This document shows, piece by piece, positions 35,651-43,489 of a stretch of DNA of 64,000 nucleotides. A model generated the notes under the pieces. It saw only the letters and a list, made by a program, of their open reading frames with translations, did no database searches and was not told where the DNA came from. The DNA is taken from contig CANFWI010000008.1 in NCBI GenBank assembly GCA_947450675.1, positions 22,072 to 86,071 on the forward strand. The letters run 5' to 3'. The DNA comes from Comamonadaceae bacterium (GTDB lineage Bacteria > Pseudomonadota > Gammaproteobacteria > Burkholderiales > Burkholderiaceae_C). The position numbers were made by a program, and so were the translations under genes. Every line of letters begins with the position of its first letter. Position 1 is the first letter of the stretch.

Positions 35651-36553
35651 TCAGTCGCGCAGCTGCTCCGCCACAAACTGGCGAAACAAACCCATCGACG
35701 GCGCCTCGGTTCGCCTGAGCAGTGTGACGAACGCATAGCGTGCGCCACTGGTCAAGGCGGGCTCGATCACCAACTCTTCGAGCTCGCCCGACGCAATGCC
35801 ACTCCGTGCAGCGGCCAGAATACCGAGATAAATGGCGTCAGAGGCTTTCACCGTTTCTATGAGGCTGGTGATGTCGTCGCAACGTAGGCTCACAGCTTGT
35901 TGAGGGTCAGCCCGTGGCCCGAAGCGATTCACCAAGAGGTGAGCGACTTCGGCACTCAGGGGCGTGGAGGCCAGCGGGTAGCGCAGTATGTCGTCAAAAA
36001 ACATGGGCTTGCCGGTCTTCAACAACGGGTGGCCGCTGCGGCACACAAAGCCGGTGCGCAGCTCGGTCAGGTTTTCGATACTCAGGTCTGGGGCTGGTGC
36101 AATGCGGCGAACGTCAATCACCAGTGCGTCAAGCGAGCGCTGGCGCAGCTGCATCAGCTGCAACTCGGTCGCACCGGGCGACAGGCTGACGTGCACACCC
36201 GGATGATGCCGCGCCATGTGAATCAAAAACGGCGTCATCAACATGGCGCCCGGTCCAGAACCCAGGCCAATACGAATGCTGCCCAGGTCCCCGCGCTTAA
36301 GAAGTGTGGCACTGCGCCGCAGCTCGGTCGCCTCGAACACCATGCGCCGGGCGCGCACCGCCACGGCCTGGCCCAGCGGCGTGAGCTCATTGCGCTTGCC
36401 TGTCCGGTCGATCAATCGCGCACCCAAGTCATCTTCCAAGGTCTGAATGCTGCGGCTCAGGGCTGACTGCGTGAGATGCTGTTGCTCGGCGGCGCGACTG
36501 AACGAACCGGTCTCAGCCACGGCCAGCAGGTGTTCCAAGTGTTTGAGGTTCAT
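35651..36553 (-). CDS. LysR family transcription regulator
   Basis: A 300-residue LTTR. The N-terminal winged helix reads 'MNLKHLEHLLAVAETGSFSRAAEQQHLTQSALSRSIQTLEDDLGARLIDR'; a standard periplasmic-binding-like effector domain follows. It is divergent from the Bug solute-binding gene at 36666 across 112 bp that are AT-rich (36580-36610) and contain an AATGCATT palindrome; it most likely controls that gene and the downstream M20 hydrolase. Confidence 0.9.
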   Translation of the reverse strand: MNLKHLEHLLAVAETGSFSRAAEQQHLTQSALSRSIQTLEDDLGARLIDRTGKRNELTPLGQAVAVRARRMVFEATELRRSATLLKRGDLGSIRIGLGSGPGAMLMTPFLIHMARHHPGVHVSLSPGATELQLMQLRQRSLDALVIDVRRIAPAPDLSIENLTELRTGFVCRSGHPLLKTGKPMFFDDILRYPLASTPLSAEVAHLLVNRFGPRADPQQAVSLRCDDITSLIETVKASDAIYLGILAAARSGIASGELEELVIEPALTSGARYAFVTLLRRTEAPSMGLFRQFVAEQLRD

Positions 36554-36665
36554 GACTCCAGCGAATTGAATGAGTAATACGCATAATAATCACAAAAATA
36601 ATGCATTGGACACATTGATACGGGCTATTTAGCATCGCGACATTCCCATCCCAGAAAGTGATTTC

Positions 36666-37655
36666 ATGAACGCATTCAAGACACTCAGCGCCCTGCTGGC
36701 AGGCCTTTTACTGGTCACCGGCGGTGCTTTGGCCCAAACCCAAGCGGCCTATCCCAGCAAGCAGGTCAACTTGATGGTGCCTTATCCAGCGGGTGGCCCG
36801 TCCGACTCGATCGCGCGCATCTTCACCGTGCCCTTGAGCAAGGAACTTGGGCAGCAGGTCATTGTGGAGAACCTGGGCGGCGTCAGCGGTGCATTGGCCG
36901 CTCAGAAAGTGCTGGCAGCGCCCGCCGACGGCTACTACCTGTTTCAAGGCTCGCCCAACGAGGTGATCCTTGCAGCGCTGGCCAATGCGGCGGTCAAAGT
37001 GAAGGCCGAAAACTTCCGCCTGATTCAGCCGGTGGCCGATGCGGTGATGGTCTTCGTCGTGCGCAAGGACTTGCCCGTCAACAATGTCGACGACTTGATC
37101 GCGCTGGCGCGTAAGTCGGCCGACAAGCCGCTGACCTACGGCAGCGTGGGCATCGGCTCGCTCTATCACCTGATCCTCGAGGACGTGCAGCAGCGCACGG
37201 GCATCACGCTGACGCACGCACCCTACAAGGGCAATGCGCCCTTGCTGCAAGACCTAGGCGGCGGACAGGTTGACTTCGCAGTACTGGTGTACAGCGCCGG
37301 CATGGGCGCTTTGGCTGAACAAGGCCGACTCAAAGTGATTGGCCAGCTTGGCGCTCAGCGGTCTGATTTGCTGAAAAACGTACCCACCGCCAGCGAAGGC
37401 AAAGAGTTGAAAAACTTCTCGTACAAAATTTGGAGCGGCCTCATGGTGCCCAAAAGCACGCCTGAAAATGTGGTGCAGCGGCTGCACAAGGCGATTAGCG
37501 CGACCCTGAAAGACCCGTCGGTGCGCTCGCAACTGGCCGCACAGACACAACTGGCTTCCGAGCCCATGTCGCTCATCGATGCAACCCATTTCTACGAAGC
37601 CGAGACCCTGCGCTACCGCGCTATCGCCAAGTCGATCAACTTGCAACCTCAGTGA
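36666..37655 (+). CDS. Bug/TctC family periplasmic solute-binding protein
   Basis: A 329-residue protein with a Sec signal peptide (cleavage near 'GGALAQT'). The family blocks 'YPSKQVNLMVPYPAGGPSDSIARIF', 'VIVENLGGVSGALAAQKV' and 'PADGYYLFQG' are clear. Bug proteins bind carboxylates, for TctAB or other systems; no transporter membrane genes are adjacent, as is common in Burkholderiales. The following M20 hydrolase overlaps or abuts it, suggesting the ligand is an N-acyl amino acid or amide, which is inference. Confidence 0.92.
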   Translation: MNAFKTLSALLAGLLLVTGGALAQTQAAYPSKQVNLMVPYPAGGPSDSIARIFTVPLSKELGQQVIVENLGGVSGALAAQKVLAAPADGYYLFQGSPNEVILAALANAAVKVKAENFRLIQPVADAVMVFVVRKDLPVNNVDDLIALARKSADKPLTYGSVGIGSLYHLILEDVQQRTGITLTHAPYKGNAPLLQDLGGGQVDFAVLVYSAGMGALAEQGRLKVIGQLGAQRSDLLKNVPTASEGKELKNFSYKIWSGLMVPKSTPENVVQRLHKAISATLKDPSVRSQLAAQTQLASEPMSLIDATHFYEAETLRYRAIAKSINLQPQ

Positions 37656-37675
37656 TGCGCGCTGAGACTTTGCCC

Positions 37676-38848
37676 ATGAACCCGCTTCTTGATGAACTCA
37701 ACGCGCAGGCCGACACCTTCATCGCCCTGCGCCGTGACATCCACCGCCATCCTGAATTGGCTTTTGACGAGCACCGCACCTCGGCGCTGGTGGCCGACAA
37801 GTTGCAAAGCTGGGGCTACGCGGTCGAGCGCGGTCTGGGCGGCACTGGCGTGGTCGGGCAACTGGTGCGCGGCGACGGCCAGCGCCGACTCGGGCTGCGT
37901 GCCGACATGGACGCGCTGCCGATTGATGAGGCCACTGGTCTGGACTATGCCAGTTGCCACGCCGGTGTGATGCACGCCTGCGGCCATGACGGCCACACAG
38001 CGATGCTGCTGGCCGCCGCCCAACACTTCGCACAACGCGGGGACTTTTCCGGCACGCTGAACCTGATCTTCCAGCCAGCAGAAGAAGGCGGTGGCGGCGC
38101 CCTGAAGATGATGGACGACGGCCTGTTTGAGCAATACCCCTGCGACGCGATTTTTGCCATGCACAACATGCCCGGCGTGCCCCAAGGCCGGTTGGTGCTG
38201 CGCGAAGGCGCGGCCATGGCCTCGTCCGACTACGCCACGGTCACGCTCACCGGCGTGGGCGGCCACGGTGCCATGCCGCACCGCGCGGTCGACCCCATCG
38301 TGGCGGCCGCCAGCATCGTCATGGCGCTGCAAAGCATCGTGTCGCGCAACATCGACCCATTGCAAATGGCCGTGGTCACCGTGGGCGCGCTGAACTCCGG
38401 CAAAGCCAACAATGTGATTCCGCAAAGCGCCACACTGGAGATCAGTGTGCGGGCACTGGACCGCGACGTCCGCGCCAAGTTGGAACAGCGCATCAAGACA
38501 CTCATCAACGCGCAGGCGGACAGCTTTGGCGTCACGGCGCAGATCGACTGGCGGCCTGGCTATGCGGTGCTGGTCAACACACCCGAAGAAACTGCCTTCG
38601 CCCGTGAGGTCGCCTTGGAACTGGTCGGCGCAGAGCAAGTGACTTTGCAGGGCCCGGCCGTGACCGGCAGTGAAGACTTTGCCTTCATGCTGGAGCGCGT
38701 GCCCGGCAGTTATTTGTTGATAGGCAACGGCGCTGGCGACAGCGCTGGCGCCTGCATGGTGCACAACCCCGGCTACGACTTCAACGACGCCAACTTAGCC
38801 ATTGGCGCGGCGTATTGGGTGCTGCTGGCGCAGCGCTTTTTGGTGTGA
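37676..38848 (+). CDS. M20 family amidohydrolase (hippurate hydrolase-like)
   Basis: A ~390-residue metal-dependent amidohydrolase. Metal ligands are visible in 'MHACGHDGHTAMLL' and 'FQPAEEGGGGALKM', with 'GHGAMPHRAVDPI' in the dimerisation domain and 'GSEDFAFML' near the end. It should release amino acids from N-acyl/aroyl conjugates. I favour the ATG at 37676 (MNPLLDELNAQAD), where the family begins; in-frame ATG at 37655 and GTG at 37652, overlapping the Bug stop, are alternatives. Co-transcribed with the Bug protein. Confidence 0.9.
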   Translation: MNPLLDELNAQADTFIALRRDIHRHPELAFDEHRTSALVADKLQSWGYAVERGLGGTGVVGQLVRGDGQRRLGLRADMDALPIDEATGLDYASCHAGVMHACGHDGHTAMLLAAAQHFAQRGDFSGTLNLIFQPAEEGGGGALKMMDDGLFEQYPCDAIFAMHNMPGVPQGRLVLREGAAMASSDYATVTLTGVGGHGAMPHRAVDPIVAAASIVMALQSIVSRNIDPLQMAVVTVGALNSGKANNVIPQSATLEISVRALDRDVRAKLEQRIKTLINAQADSFGVTAQIDWRPGYAVLVNTPEETAFAREVALELVGAEQVTLQGPAVTGSEDFAFMLERVPGSYLLIGNGAGDSAGACMVHNPGYDFNDANLAIGAAYWVLLAQRFLV

Positions 38849-38864
38849 GCCCGATAGCGTTGTT

Positions 38865-38897
38865 GCCCCCTACCCTCTTGTCAAAAGGTAGGGGGGC
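38865..38897. terminator. Hairpin between convergent M20 hydrolase and dadA-like genes
   Basis: Arms GCCCCCTACC and GGTAGGGGGC around a 12-nt loop lie in the middle of the 70-bp gap between two convergent stops. Neither side has a proper T-run, so it is a terminator-like structure usable from both directions, not a textbook intrinsic terminator. Confidence 0.5.
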
Positions 38898-38918
38898 ATC
38901 AAGCCTTGACCTGCAGCG

Positions 38919-40181
38919 TTACGCGGCACGAACCTCAGAAGCCACAAAAGCCGGCCGAGCAACCTTGTAAGCCTCCTCAACCACACCCGCCACCATCTCG
39001 GCTGTCGCTGCCGACAAAGTCCAACCCAAATGACCGTGGCCTGTGTTGTAAAAAACGCAGGGCGATTTGCCTCGACCGACACGCGGCAGCATGTTGGGCA
39101 TCATGGGCCGAAGACCTGTCCAAGGCACCACGCTGTGGGTGCTGACGCCGGGGAAGCATTGCTGCACCCAATCAATAAGTGGTTTGATCCGGTCGGCACG
39201 AATATCGCGGTTGTAGCCGTTGAACTCCGCTGTTCCGGCAACTCGAAAACGGTCTTGGCCAAGACGGCTGGTGACCAATTTGGTGGCGTCGTCCAGCAAG
39301 CTGACCTCGGGTGCACTGGCTTGGCTTTGCGCGTCATTTAGATTCACCGTGATGGAGTAGCCTTTGACCGGGTAAATATTCACGCGGTCGCCCAAGCTGT
39401 CGGCAAGGGCTCGACTGGCGGTGCCGGCGCAAACCACCACCGCGTCAAACGCTGTGGTTGTCTTGTTGGCACCCTGACCGACGGTCACGCTGGCTTGCGT
39501 GCCGTTGGTGCTGACGGCGCTGACGTCTTGCTCATACAGGCACTTCACGCCTTTGCGCACAGCGGCGTCGGCCAAGCCGCGGGTGAAGCGGTGGATGTCA
39601 CCGGTTGCATCGCTTTCAGTGAAGTAGCCACCGTGGTACTGCCCTGCCAGTGTTGGCTCAATGGCACGCATTTCTTGCGGCGTCACAGCCCGACGTGAGA
39701 GGCCGCCGGCGGCCAGCAGTTTGGACACCTCACCCGCATGGTCGAAGCTGGCTTTGTCGCGGTAAATATGCAGAATGCCTTGGGTCTTCAGGTCAAACTC
39801 AATGCCTTCTTGCTCAGCCCAAGCAAACAGATGTTGGCGCGCAGCAATCGCCAAGCGCGTGGTTTCAATGGTGTTGCTGCGGTAGTTTGGAATGTTGGCC
39901 ACAAACTCAGCGAACCAAGATATCTTGTGCCAGCTCGGCTTGGGGTTGACCAGCAGCGGGGCGTCGCTCTTGAGCATCCACTTGAGCCCTTTGAGGATAG
40001 TCGACATGTTGTTCCAAACCTCGGCATTGGATGCAGAGAGTTGGCCACCGTTGGCAAACGATGTTTCCATCGCCGCATAGCGATTTTTTTCAAACAAGGT
40101 GACTGAAAAGCCGCGCTTGACCAGCGCATAAGCCGTGGTGACGCCCGTGATGCCGCCACCGATAACTGCGATATTTTTCAT
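38919..40181 (-). CDS. dadA: DadA-type FAD-dependent D-amino acid/glycine dehydrogenase
   Basis: A 420-residue DAO-family flavoprotein. The FAD dinucleotide fold is at the start (IAVIGGGITGVTTAYALVKRGFSVTLFEK), then 'SFANGGQLSASNAEVWN', typical of DadA, and near the C-terminus 'PWTGLRPMMPNMLPRVG' and 'GHLGWTLS'. The ATG at 40179-40181 (MKNIAVIGG) is chosen. The leader carries a tandem glycine riboswitch (40241-40442), which suggests that the enzyme oxidises glycine or a related small amino acid; DadA proper works on D-alanine. The symbol is by similarity; substrate is inference. Confidence 0.85.
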   Translation of the reverse strand: MKNIAVIGGGITGVTTAYALVKRGFSVTLFEKNRYAAMETSFANGGQLSASNAEVWNNMSTILKGLKWMLKSDAPLLVNPKPSWHKISWFAEFVANIPNYRSNTIETTRLAIAARQHLFAWAEQEGIEFDLKTQGILHIYRDKASFDHAGEVSKLLAAGGLSRRAVTPQEMRAIEPTLAGQYHGGYFTESDATGDIHRFTRGLADAAVRKGVKCLYEQDVSAVSTNGTQASVTVGQGANKTTTAFDAVVVCAGTASRALADSLGDRVNIYPVKGYSITVNLNDAQSQASAPEVSLLDDATKLVTSRLGQDRFRVAGTAEFNGYNRDIRADRIKPLIDWVQQCFPGVSTHSVVPWTGLRPMMPNMLPRVGRGKSPCVFYNTGHGHLGWTLSAATAEMVAGVVEEAYKVARPAFVASEVRAA

Positions 40182-40240
40182 GATGCATAAAGTCCAAAAC
40201 GTCAAAGGGTTGGGTCCGAACGCAATGGCGTAGCGGGCAC

Positions 40241-40442
40241 CCCCTCTGTTCTGGACCTGAGAGATTCACAAGCACTCGCAGCAGCGAGCGTTGTTTGCTC
40301 CTTCGGTGCACAGCAGGACGAATCTGCCGTGGCTCTTCAGAGATCAATAGTGATATCGGTCCTTTTGCCTGAGAGTTTCCGGGGTGGTTGCTCCTTCGGC
40401 GCTGGGTGCAACGCAAGTGGCACCACAGTCTCTTCCGATATC
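40241..40442 (-). promoter_or_regulatory. Tandem glycine riboswitch
   Basis: Two consecutive aptamers on the minus strand. Aptamer I (40352-40442) has a perfect P1, GATATCGG/CCGATATC, and the conserved GAAGAGA, CGCCGAAGGAGCAA and CTCTCAGGCAAAAGGACC elements. Aptamer II (about 40241-40345) has P1 CTCTG/CAGAG with GAAGAG, ACCGAAGGAGCAA and CTCTCAGGTCCAGAACAGAG. The linker is 6 nt. The dadA-like start lies 60 bp downstream. I see no terminator hairpin between, so control may be at translation initiation. Glycine riboswitches usually activate expression when glycine is abundant. Confidence 0.93.
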
Positions 40443-40538
40443 AAGTTGGCACAAGGCCGATTGATACAAGGCTTTCATCTGAGAAAGTCAAGCTATGAAG
40501 ATAGCACGAACAAACCCTGATTGACAAACCAAGGCGCA

Positions 40539-41465
40539 TTATTTTTCGTGCGCCGAACTGCCGAAACTGAACATGCCGAGGCGTGTCAGACGGGTCAATT
40601 CCGCGACGATCAATTCTTTCAGCACGGACACCGCCGCATTGGGTGTGTGCTCAATGCGCGTGGCGATCATCAGCTGCCGGTTCAGCTGAACCCCAGAGAC
40701 TTCAGACAAGGTGATTTTGTTGTCAAAGCCCAGCTGTTTAAAAACAGAGATCGGCATCAACGTTGACCAGCGCCCTTGCAGCACCAGTTCACGGATCGAG
40801 TCGACCGAATCCAGCTCCGACAACACGTTGAGGTGCACGCCCAGCGGCATCAGTTCCCGCTCAACGAGGTTGCGGTGCAAGGTGGTCATCAGCAGCGGAA
40901 TATGTGCGAGCTGAGCGACCGGCACCACCGGGCGGGACGGCCGCGATGCCGGCTCGACCAGCGCAAACGGCTCGCCCAGCAGAGGCTGCATGGCAATCGG
41001 TCGACCGCTGTTGTTGTGCGTATCCGTGATGATGGCGATGTCGATCACGCCCTTCTCAAGCCAGTCCAGCAGCATCGGCGTGAAGGCTTCGCGGACCGAC
41101 AAGCGGACGTCGCTCATGGAGCGTTGACAGCGTTCAAAAACGCCCGGCACCAGCACCCGCGACAGCGTGGGCGATGCGCCCAAAGCCACCGCCGCGCCTT
41201 CTGGATGACTCGGCCCTTCCAACTGCTTTCTGACGCGTTGCGCTTCGGCCAGCATGCGCTGCGCCGACTCGTACAGCAGCGCGCCAGCATTCGTCATGCG
41301 CACGCCTTTGGGGGTGCGATGCAACAACTGCGTGCCAAGATCGGCTTCGAGTTCGCGCATCTGCCGGCTCAAGGCAGGTTGGGCAATCGAGATGGCATGC
41401 GCAGCAGCACTGAAGCTGCCAGCGTCAATGATGGCCACGAAGTAGCGAAGGGTTCGAAGATTCAT
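40539..41465 (-). CDS. LysR family transcription regulator
   Basis: A 308-residue LTTR: HTH 'MNLRTLRYFVAIIDAGSFSAAAHAISIAQPALSRQMRELEADLGTQLLHR', then effector domain. The start ATG at 41463-41465 is where the family begins. Its stop overlaps a GGCGCA/TGCGCC hairpin (40533-40554). It is divergent from the VOC gene (41639) and carries a LysR-type inverted repeat just upstream (41478-41494). It probably regulates the VOC protein and amidase genes. Confidence 0.9.
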   Translation of the reverse strand: MNLRTLRYFVAIIDAGSFSAAAHAISIAQPALSRQMRELEADLGTQLLHRTPKGVRMTNAGALLYESAQRMLAEAQRVRKQLEGPSHPEGAAVALGASPTLSRVLVPGVFERCQRSMSDVRLSVREAFTPMLLDWLEKGVIDIAIITDTHNNSGRPIAMQPLLGEPFALVEPASRPSRPVVPVAQLAHIPLLMTTLHRNLVERELMPLGVHLNVLSELDSVDSIRELVLQGRWSTLMPISVFKQLGFDNKITLSEVSGVQLNRQLMIATRIEHTPNAAVSVLKELIVAELTRLTRLGMFSFGSSAHEK

Positions 41466-41477
41466 ACCGACCTTTTG

Positions 41478-41494
41478 TATATCGAAATGATATA
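41478..41494. promoter_or_regulatory. LysR-type operator candidate
   Basis: TATATC-GAAAT-GATATA: perfect 6-bp arms with a 5-bp spacer, containing the ATATC-N5-GATAT layout of LysR T-N11-A boxes. It is 12 bp upstream of the LysR start codon in the 173-bp gap to the divergent VOC gene, the expected place for autorepression and divergent activation. Confidence 0.55.
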
Positions 41495-41638
41495 GCGAGT
41501 TCGGCACAGCACTTGGCGGTGCAAGTGAAGCCTGCTGCAAGCACCGTCGGGGCATCGAACAAACTGACGCTATTCGCCGCAGTCATATCAGTGCGATGAT
41601 CGTCAACCGTGGAACTAAACAAAACAAGGGACTCCTTC

Positions 41639-42052
41639 ATGCAATCCGTTTTTCACCTGGCCTTCAACGTCACCGACCTGGACGTCGCCCGTGATTTCTA
41701 CGGCAAGACCTTGGGCTGCCGCGAAGGCCGCAGCACCGACACCTGGGTGGACTTTGATTTCTTCAGTCACCAAATTTCTCTCCACTTGGGCGAGCCCTTC
41801 AAGACTGAGCTGACCGGCCGCGTCGGCGACAAACTCGTACCGATGCCGCACTTCGGGCTGATCCTGAACCTGCCTGACTGGCAGATCATGGCCGACCGAC
41901 TGACGCAAGCCAAGACCGAGTTCATACTTGAGCCGCAGGCTCGATTCGAAGGACAGCCGGGCGAGCAGTGGACGATGTTCTTCATGGATCCCTTCGGCAA
42001 TCCGCTCGAGATCAAGGGCTTTCGCGACCTGCAAACGATTTACACGCAGTGA
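41639..42052 (+). CDS. VOC family (glyoxalase/dioxygenase-like) protein
   Basis: A 137-residue protein with paired beta-alpha-beta-beta-beta modules: 'VFHLAFNVTDLDVARDFYGKTLGCREGR' at the N-terminus (His6 is a candidate metal ligand) and 'QWTMFFMDPFGNPLEIKGF' at the C-terminus (Glu a candidate ligand). This is the glyoxalase/bleomycin-resistance/dioxygenase superfamily; reaction unknown. The ATG at 41639 follows the Shine-Dalgarno-like AAGGGACTCC. Confidence 0.85.
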   Translation: MQSVFHLAFNVTDLDVARDFYGKTLGCREGRSTDTWVDFDFFSHQISLHLGEPFKTELTGRVGDKLVPMPHFGLILNLPDWQIMADRLTQAKTEFILEPQARFEGQPGEQWTMFFMDPFGNPLEIKGFRDLQTIYTQ

Positions 42053-42103
42053 TCAAGCCGGGGCCGGTGAGGCAAGCCGCTAAAAACAGGGATACTGAGC
42101 CGC

Positions 42104-43402
42104 ATGACCCTCCACACCCGCCCTCTGCATCAACTCGACGCTTGGCAAGCCGCCGAAGCGCTGGCCCGCCGCGACATTCAGTCGCTTGACTTGGTGCGGG
42201 CTTGCTTAGACCGCATTGGCGAGCGAGATGCTGAGATCCACGCATTCGTCGAACTGAATGCCGACGCAGCGTTGGCTTTGGCGCGCACGCTGGACGCCGG
42301 CCCGGTGCGCGGGCTGTTGCACGGCCTGCCGTTTGGCGTGAAGGATTTGCTCGACACGGCCGACCTGCCCACGGCCTATGGCTCCCCGATTTATGCCGGC
42401 CAACAGCCGCTGGCCGATGCTGCCGCCGTTGCGCTGTGCCGCGAAGCCGGCGCGGTGTTGCTGGGCAAAACCGTCAGCACCGAGCTGGCCAATATGCACC
42501 CCAGCGTCACGCGCAATCCGCACAACCTTCAACACACACCTGGCGGTTCTTCAAGCGGTTCTGCCGCAGCCGTGGCCGACGGCATGCTGCCCTTGGCGCT
42601 GGGCACGCAAACCGCGGGTTCACTGATTCGGCCAGCGGCTTTTTGCGGCATCGTGGGCTACAAGCCCAGCCACAACCGCGTCAGCCGAGCTGGCGTTAAA
42701 AGTCTGTCAGAGACGCTGGACACCATCGGCGGTTTTGGCCGCAGCGTGCGCGACGTGGCCTTGCTCGGCGCTGTGCTCACGGGCGACACGCGGCTGGCAG
42801 ATCCGCGCAATTTCGACGCCTCGGCCAGCTCGGCACCGCGCATCGGCCTGTGCGCCACGCCCGACTGGTCTTTGGCCGATGAAGACACGCAGCAAGCGTG
42901 GGCGCAGGCCGAAAAAGCCTTGGCGGGCTTCGCCCAGCCGGTGACGCTGCCGGCTGAACTGCAGGGGCTGGTGGCTAGGCAAAAAGCGGTGCAGACGTTT
43001 GAGACCGCCCGCTCGCTGCGCCATGAGCACCGGCACCATGCGCAGCGGTTGAGTGCCCCTTTGCTGGCGCTGCTGGAGGACGGCATGCGCATCAGTGGCG
43101 AGACCCACGCACAGAATTTGCAGGCAGTGGCGCAGCAACGCCACGTCGCCAATGAGCTGTTCCGCGATCTCGACGTGCTGCTGGCGCCTAGCGCCATCGG
43201 TGAAGCGCCGGCCGGGCTGACGACGACGGGTGACCCCTTGTTTTGCCGTGGCTGGACGCTGCTCGGACTGCCCTGCATTCACCTGCCTTTTGCGCGTGGC
43301 CGCACGGGCTTGCCGGTTGGCCTGCAACTGGTGGGGCGCTTTGCTGACGACCACCGGCTGTTGGCTGCCGCACATTGGGTGCATGAACGCCTGACGCGCT
43401 GA
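42104..43402 (+). CDS. Amidase signature family enzyme
   Basis: A 432-residue amidase. The Ser-cisSer-Lys triad regions are visible: 'GLPFGVKDLLDTADLPTAYGS' (lysine) and 'HTPGGSSSGSAAAVADGMLPLALGTQTAGSLIRPAAFCGIVGYKPS' (both serines). GatA, AtzF and mandelamide hydrolase belong here; the lack of GatB/GatC neighbours argues for a catabolic amidase. It lies 51 bp after the VOC gene on the same strand. Substrate unknown. Confidence 0.9.
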   Translation: MTLHTRPLHQLDAWQAAEALARRDIQSLDLVRACLDRIGERDAEIHAFVELNADAALALARTLDAGPVRGLLHGLPFGVKDLLDTADLPTAYGSPIYAGQQPLADAAAVALCREAGAVLLGKTVSTELANMHPSVTRNPHNLQHTPGGSSSGSAAAVADGMLPLALGTQTAGSLIRPAAFCGIVGYKPSHNRVSRAGVKSLSETLDTIGGFGRSVRDVALLGAVLTGDTRLADPRNFDASASSAPRIGLCATPDWSLADEDTQQAWAQAEKALAGFAQPVTLPAELQGLVARQKAVQTFETARSLRHEHRHHAQRLSAPLLALLEDGMRISGETHAQNLQAVAQQRHVANELFRDLDVLLAPSAIGEAPAGLTTTGDPLFCRGWTLLGLPCIHLPFARGRTGLPVGLQLVGRFADDHRLLAAAHWVHERLTR

Positions 43403-43489
43403 GCGGCAATCACCCCAGTTGATACGGGGAAATCGATTCAGGCGCACCGTTTATTTGCGCATCCCCGCATCATTTTTTGGAGCAGCGCC

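Noticed and set aside
37649..38764. A 371-residue open frame antisense to the M20 amidohydrolase
   Set aside because: Same shadow effect; the plus-strand frame has clear metal-ligand motifs.
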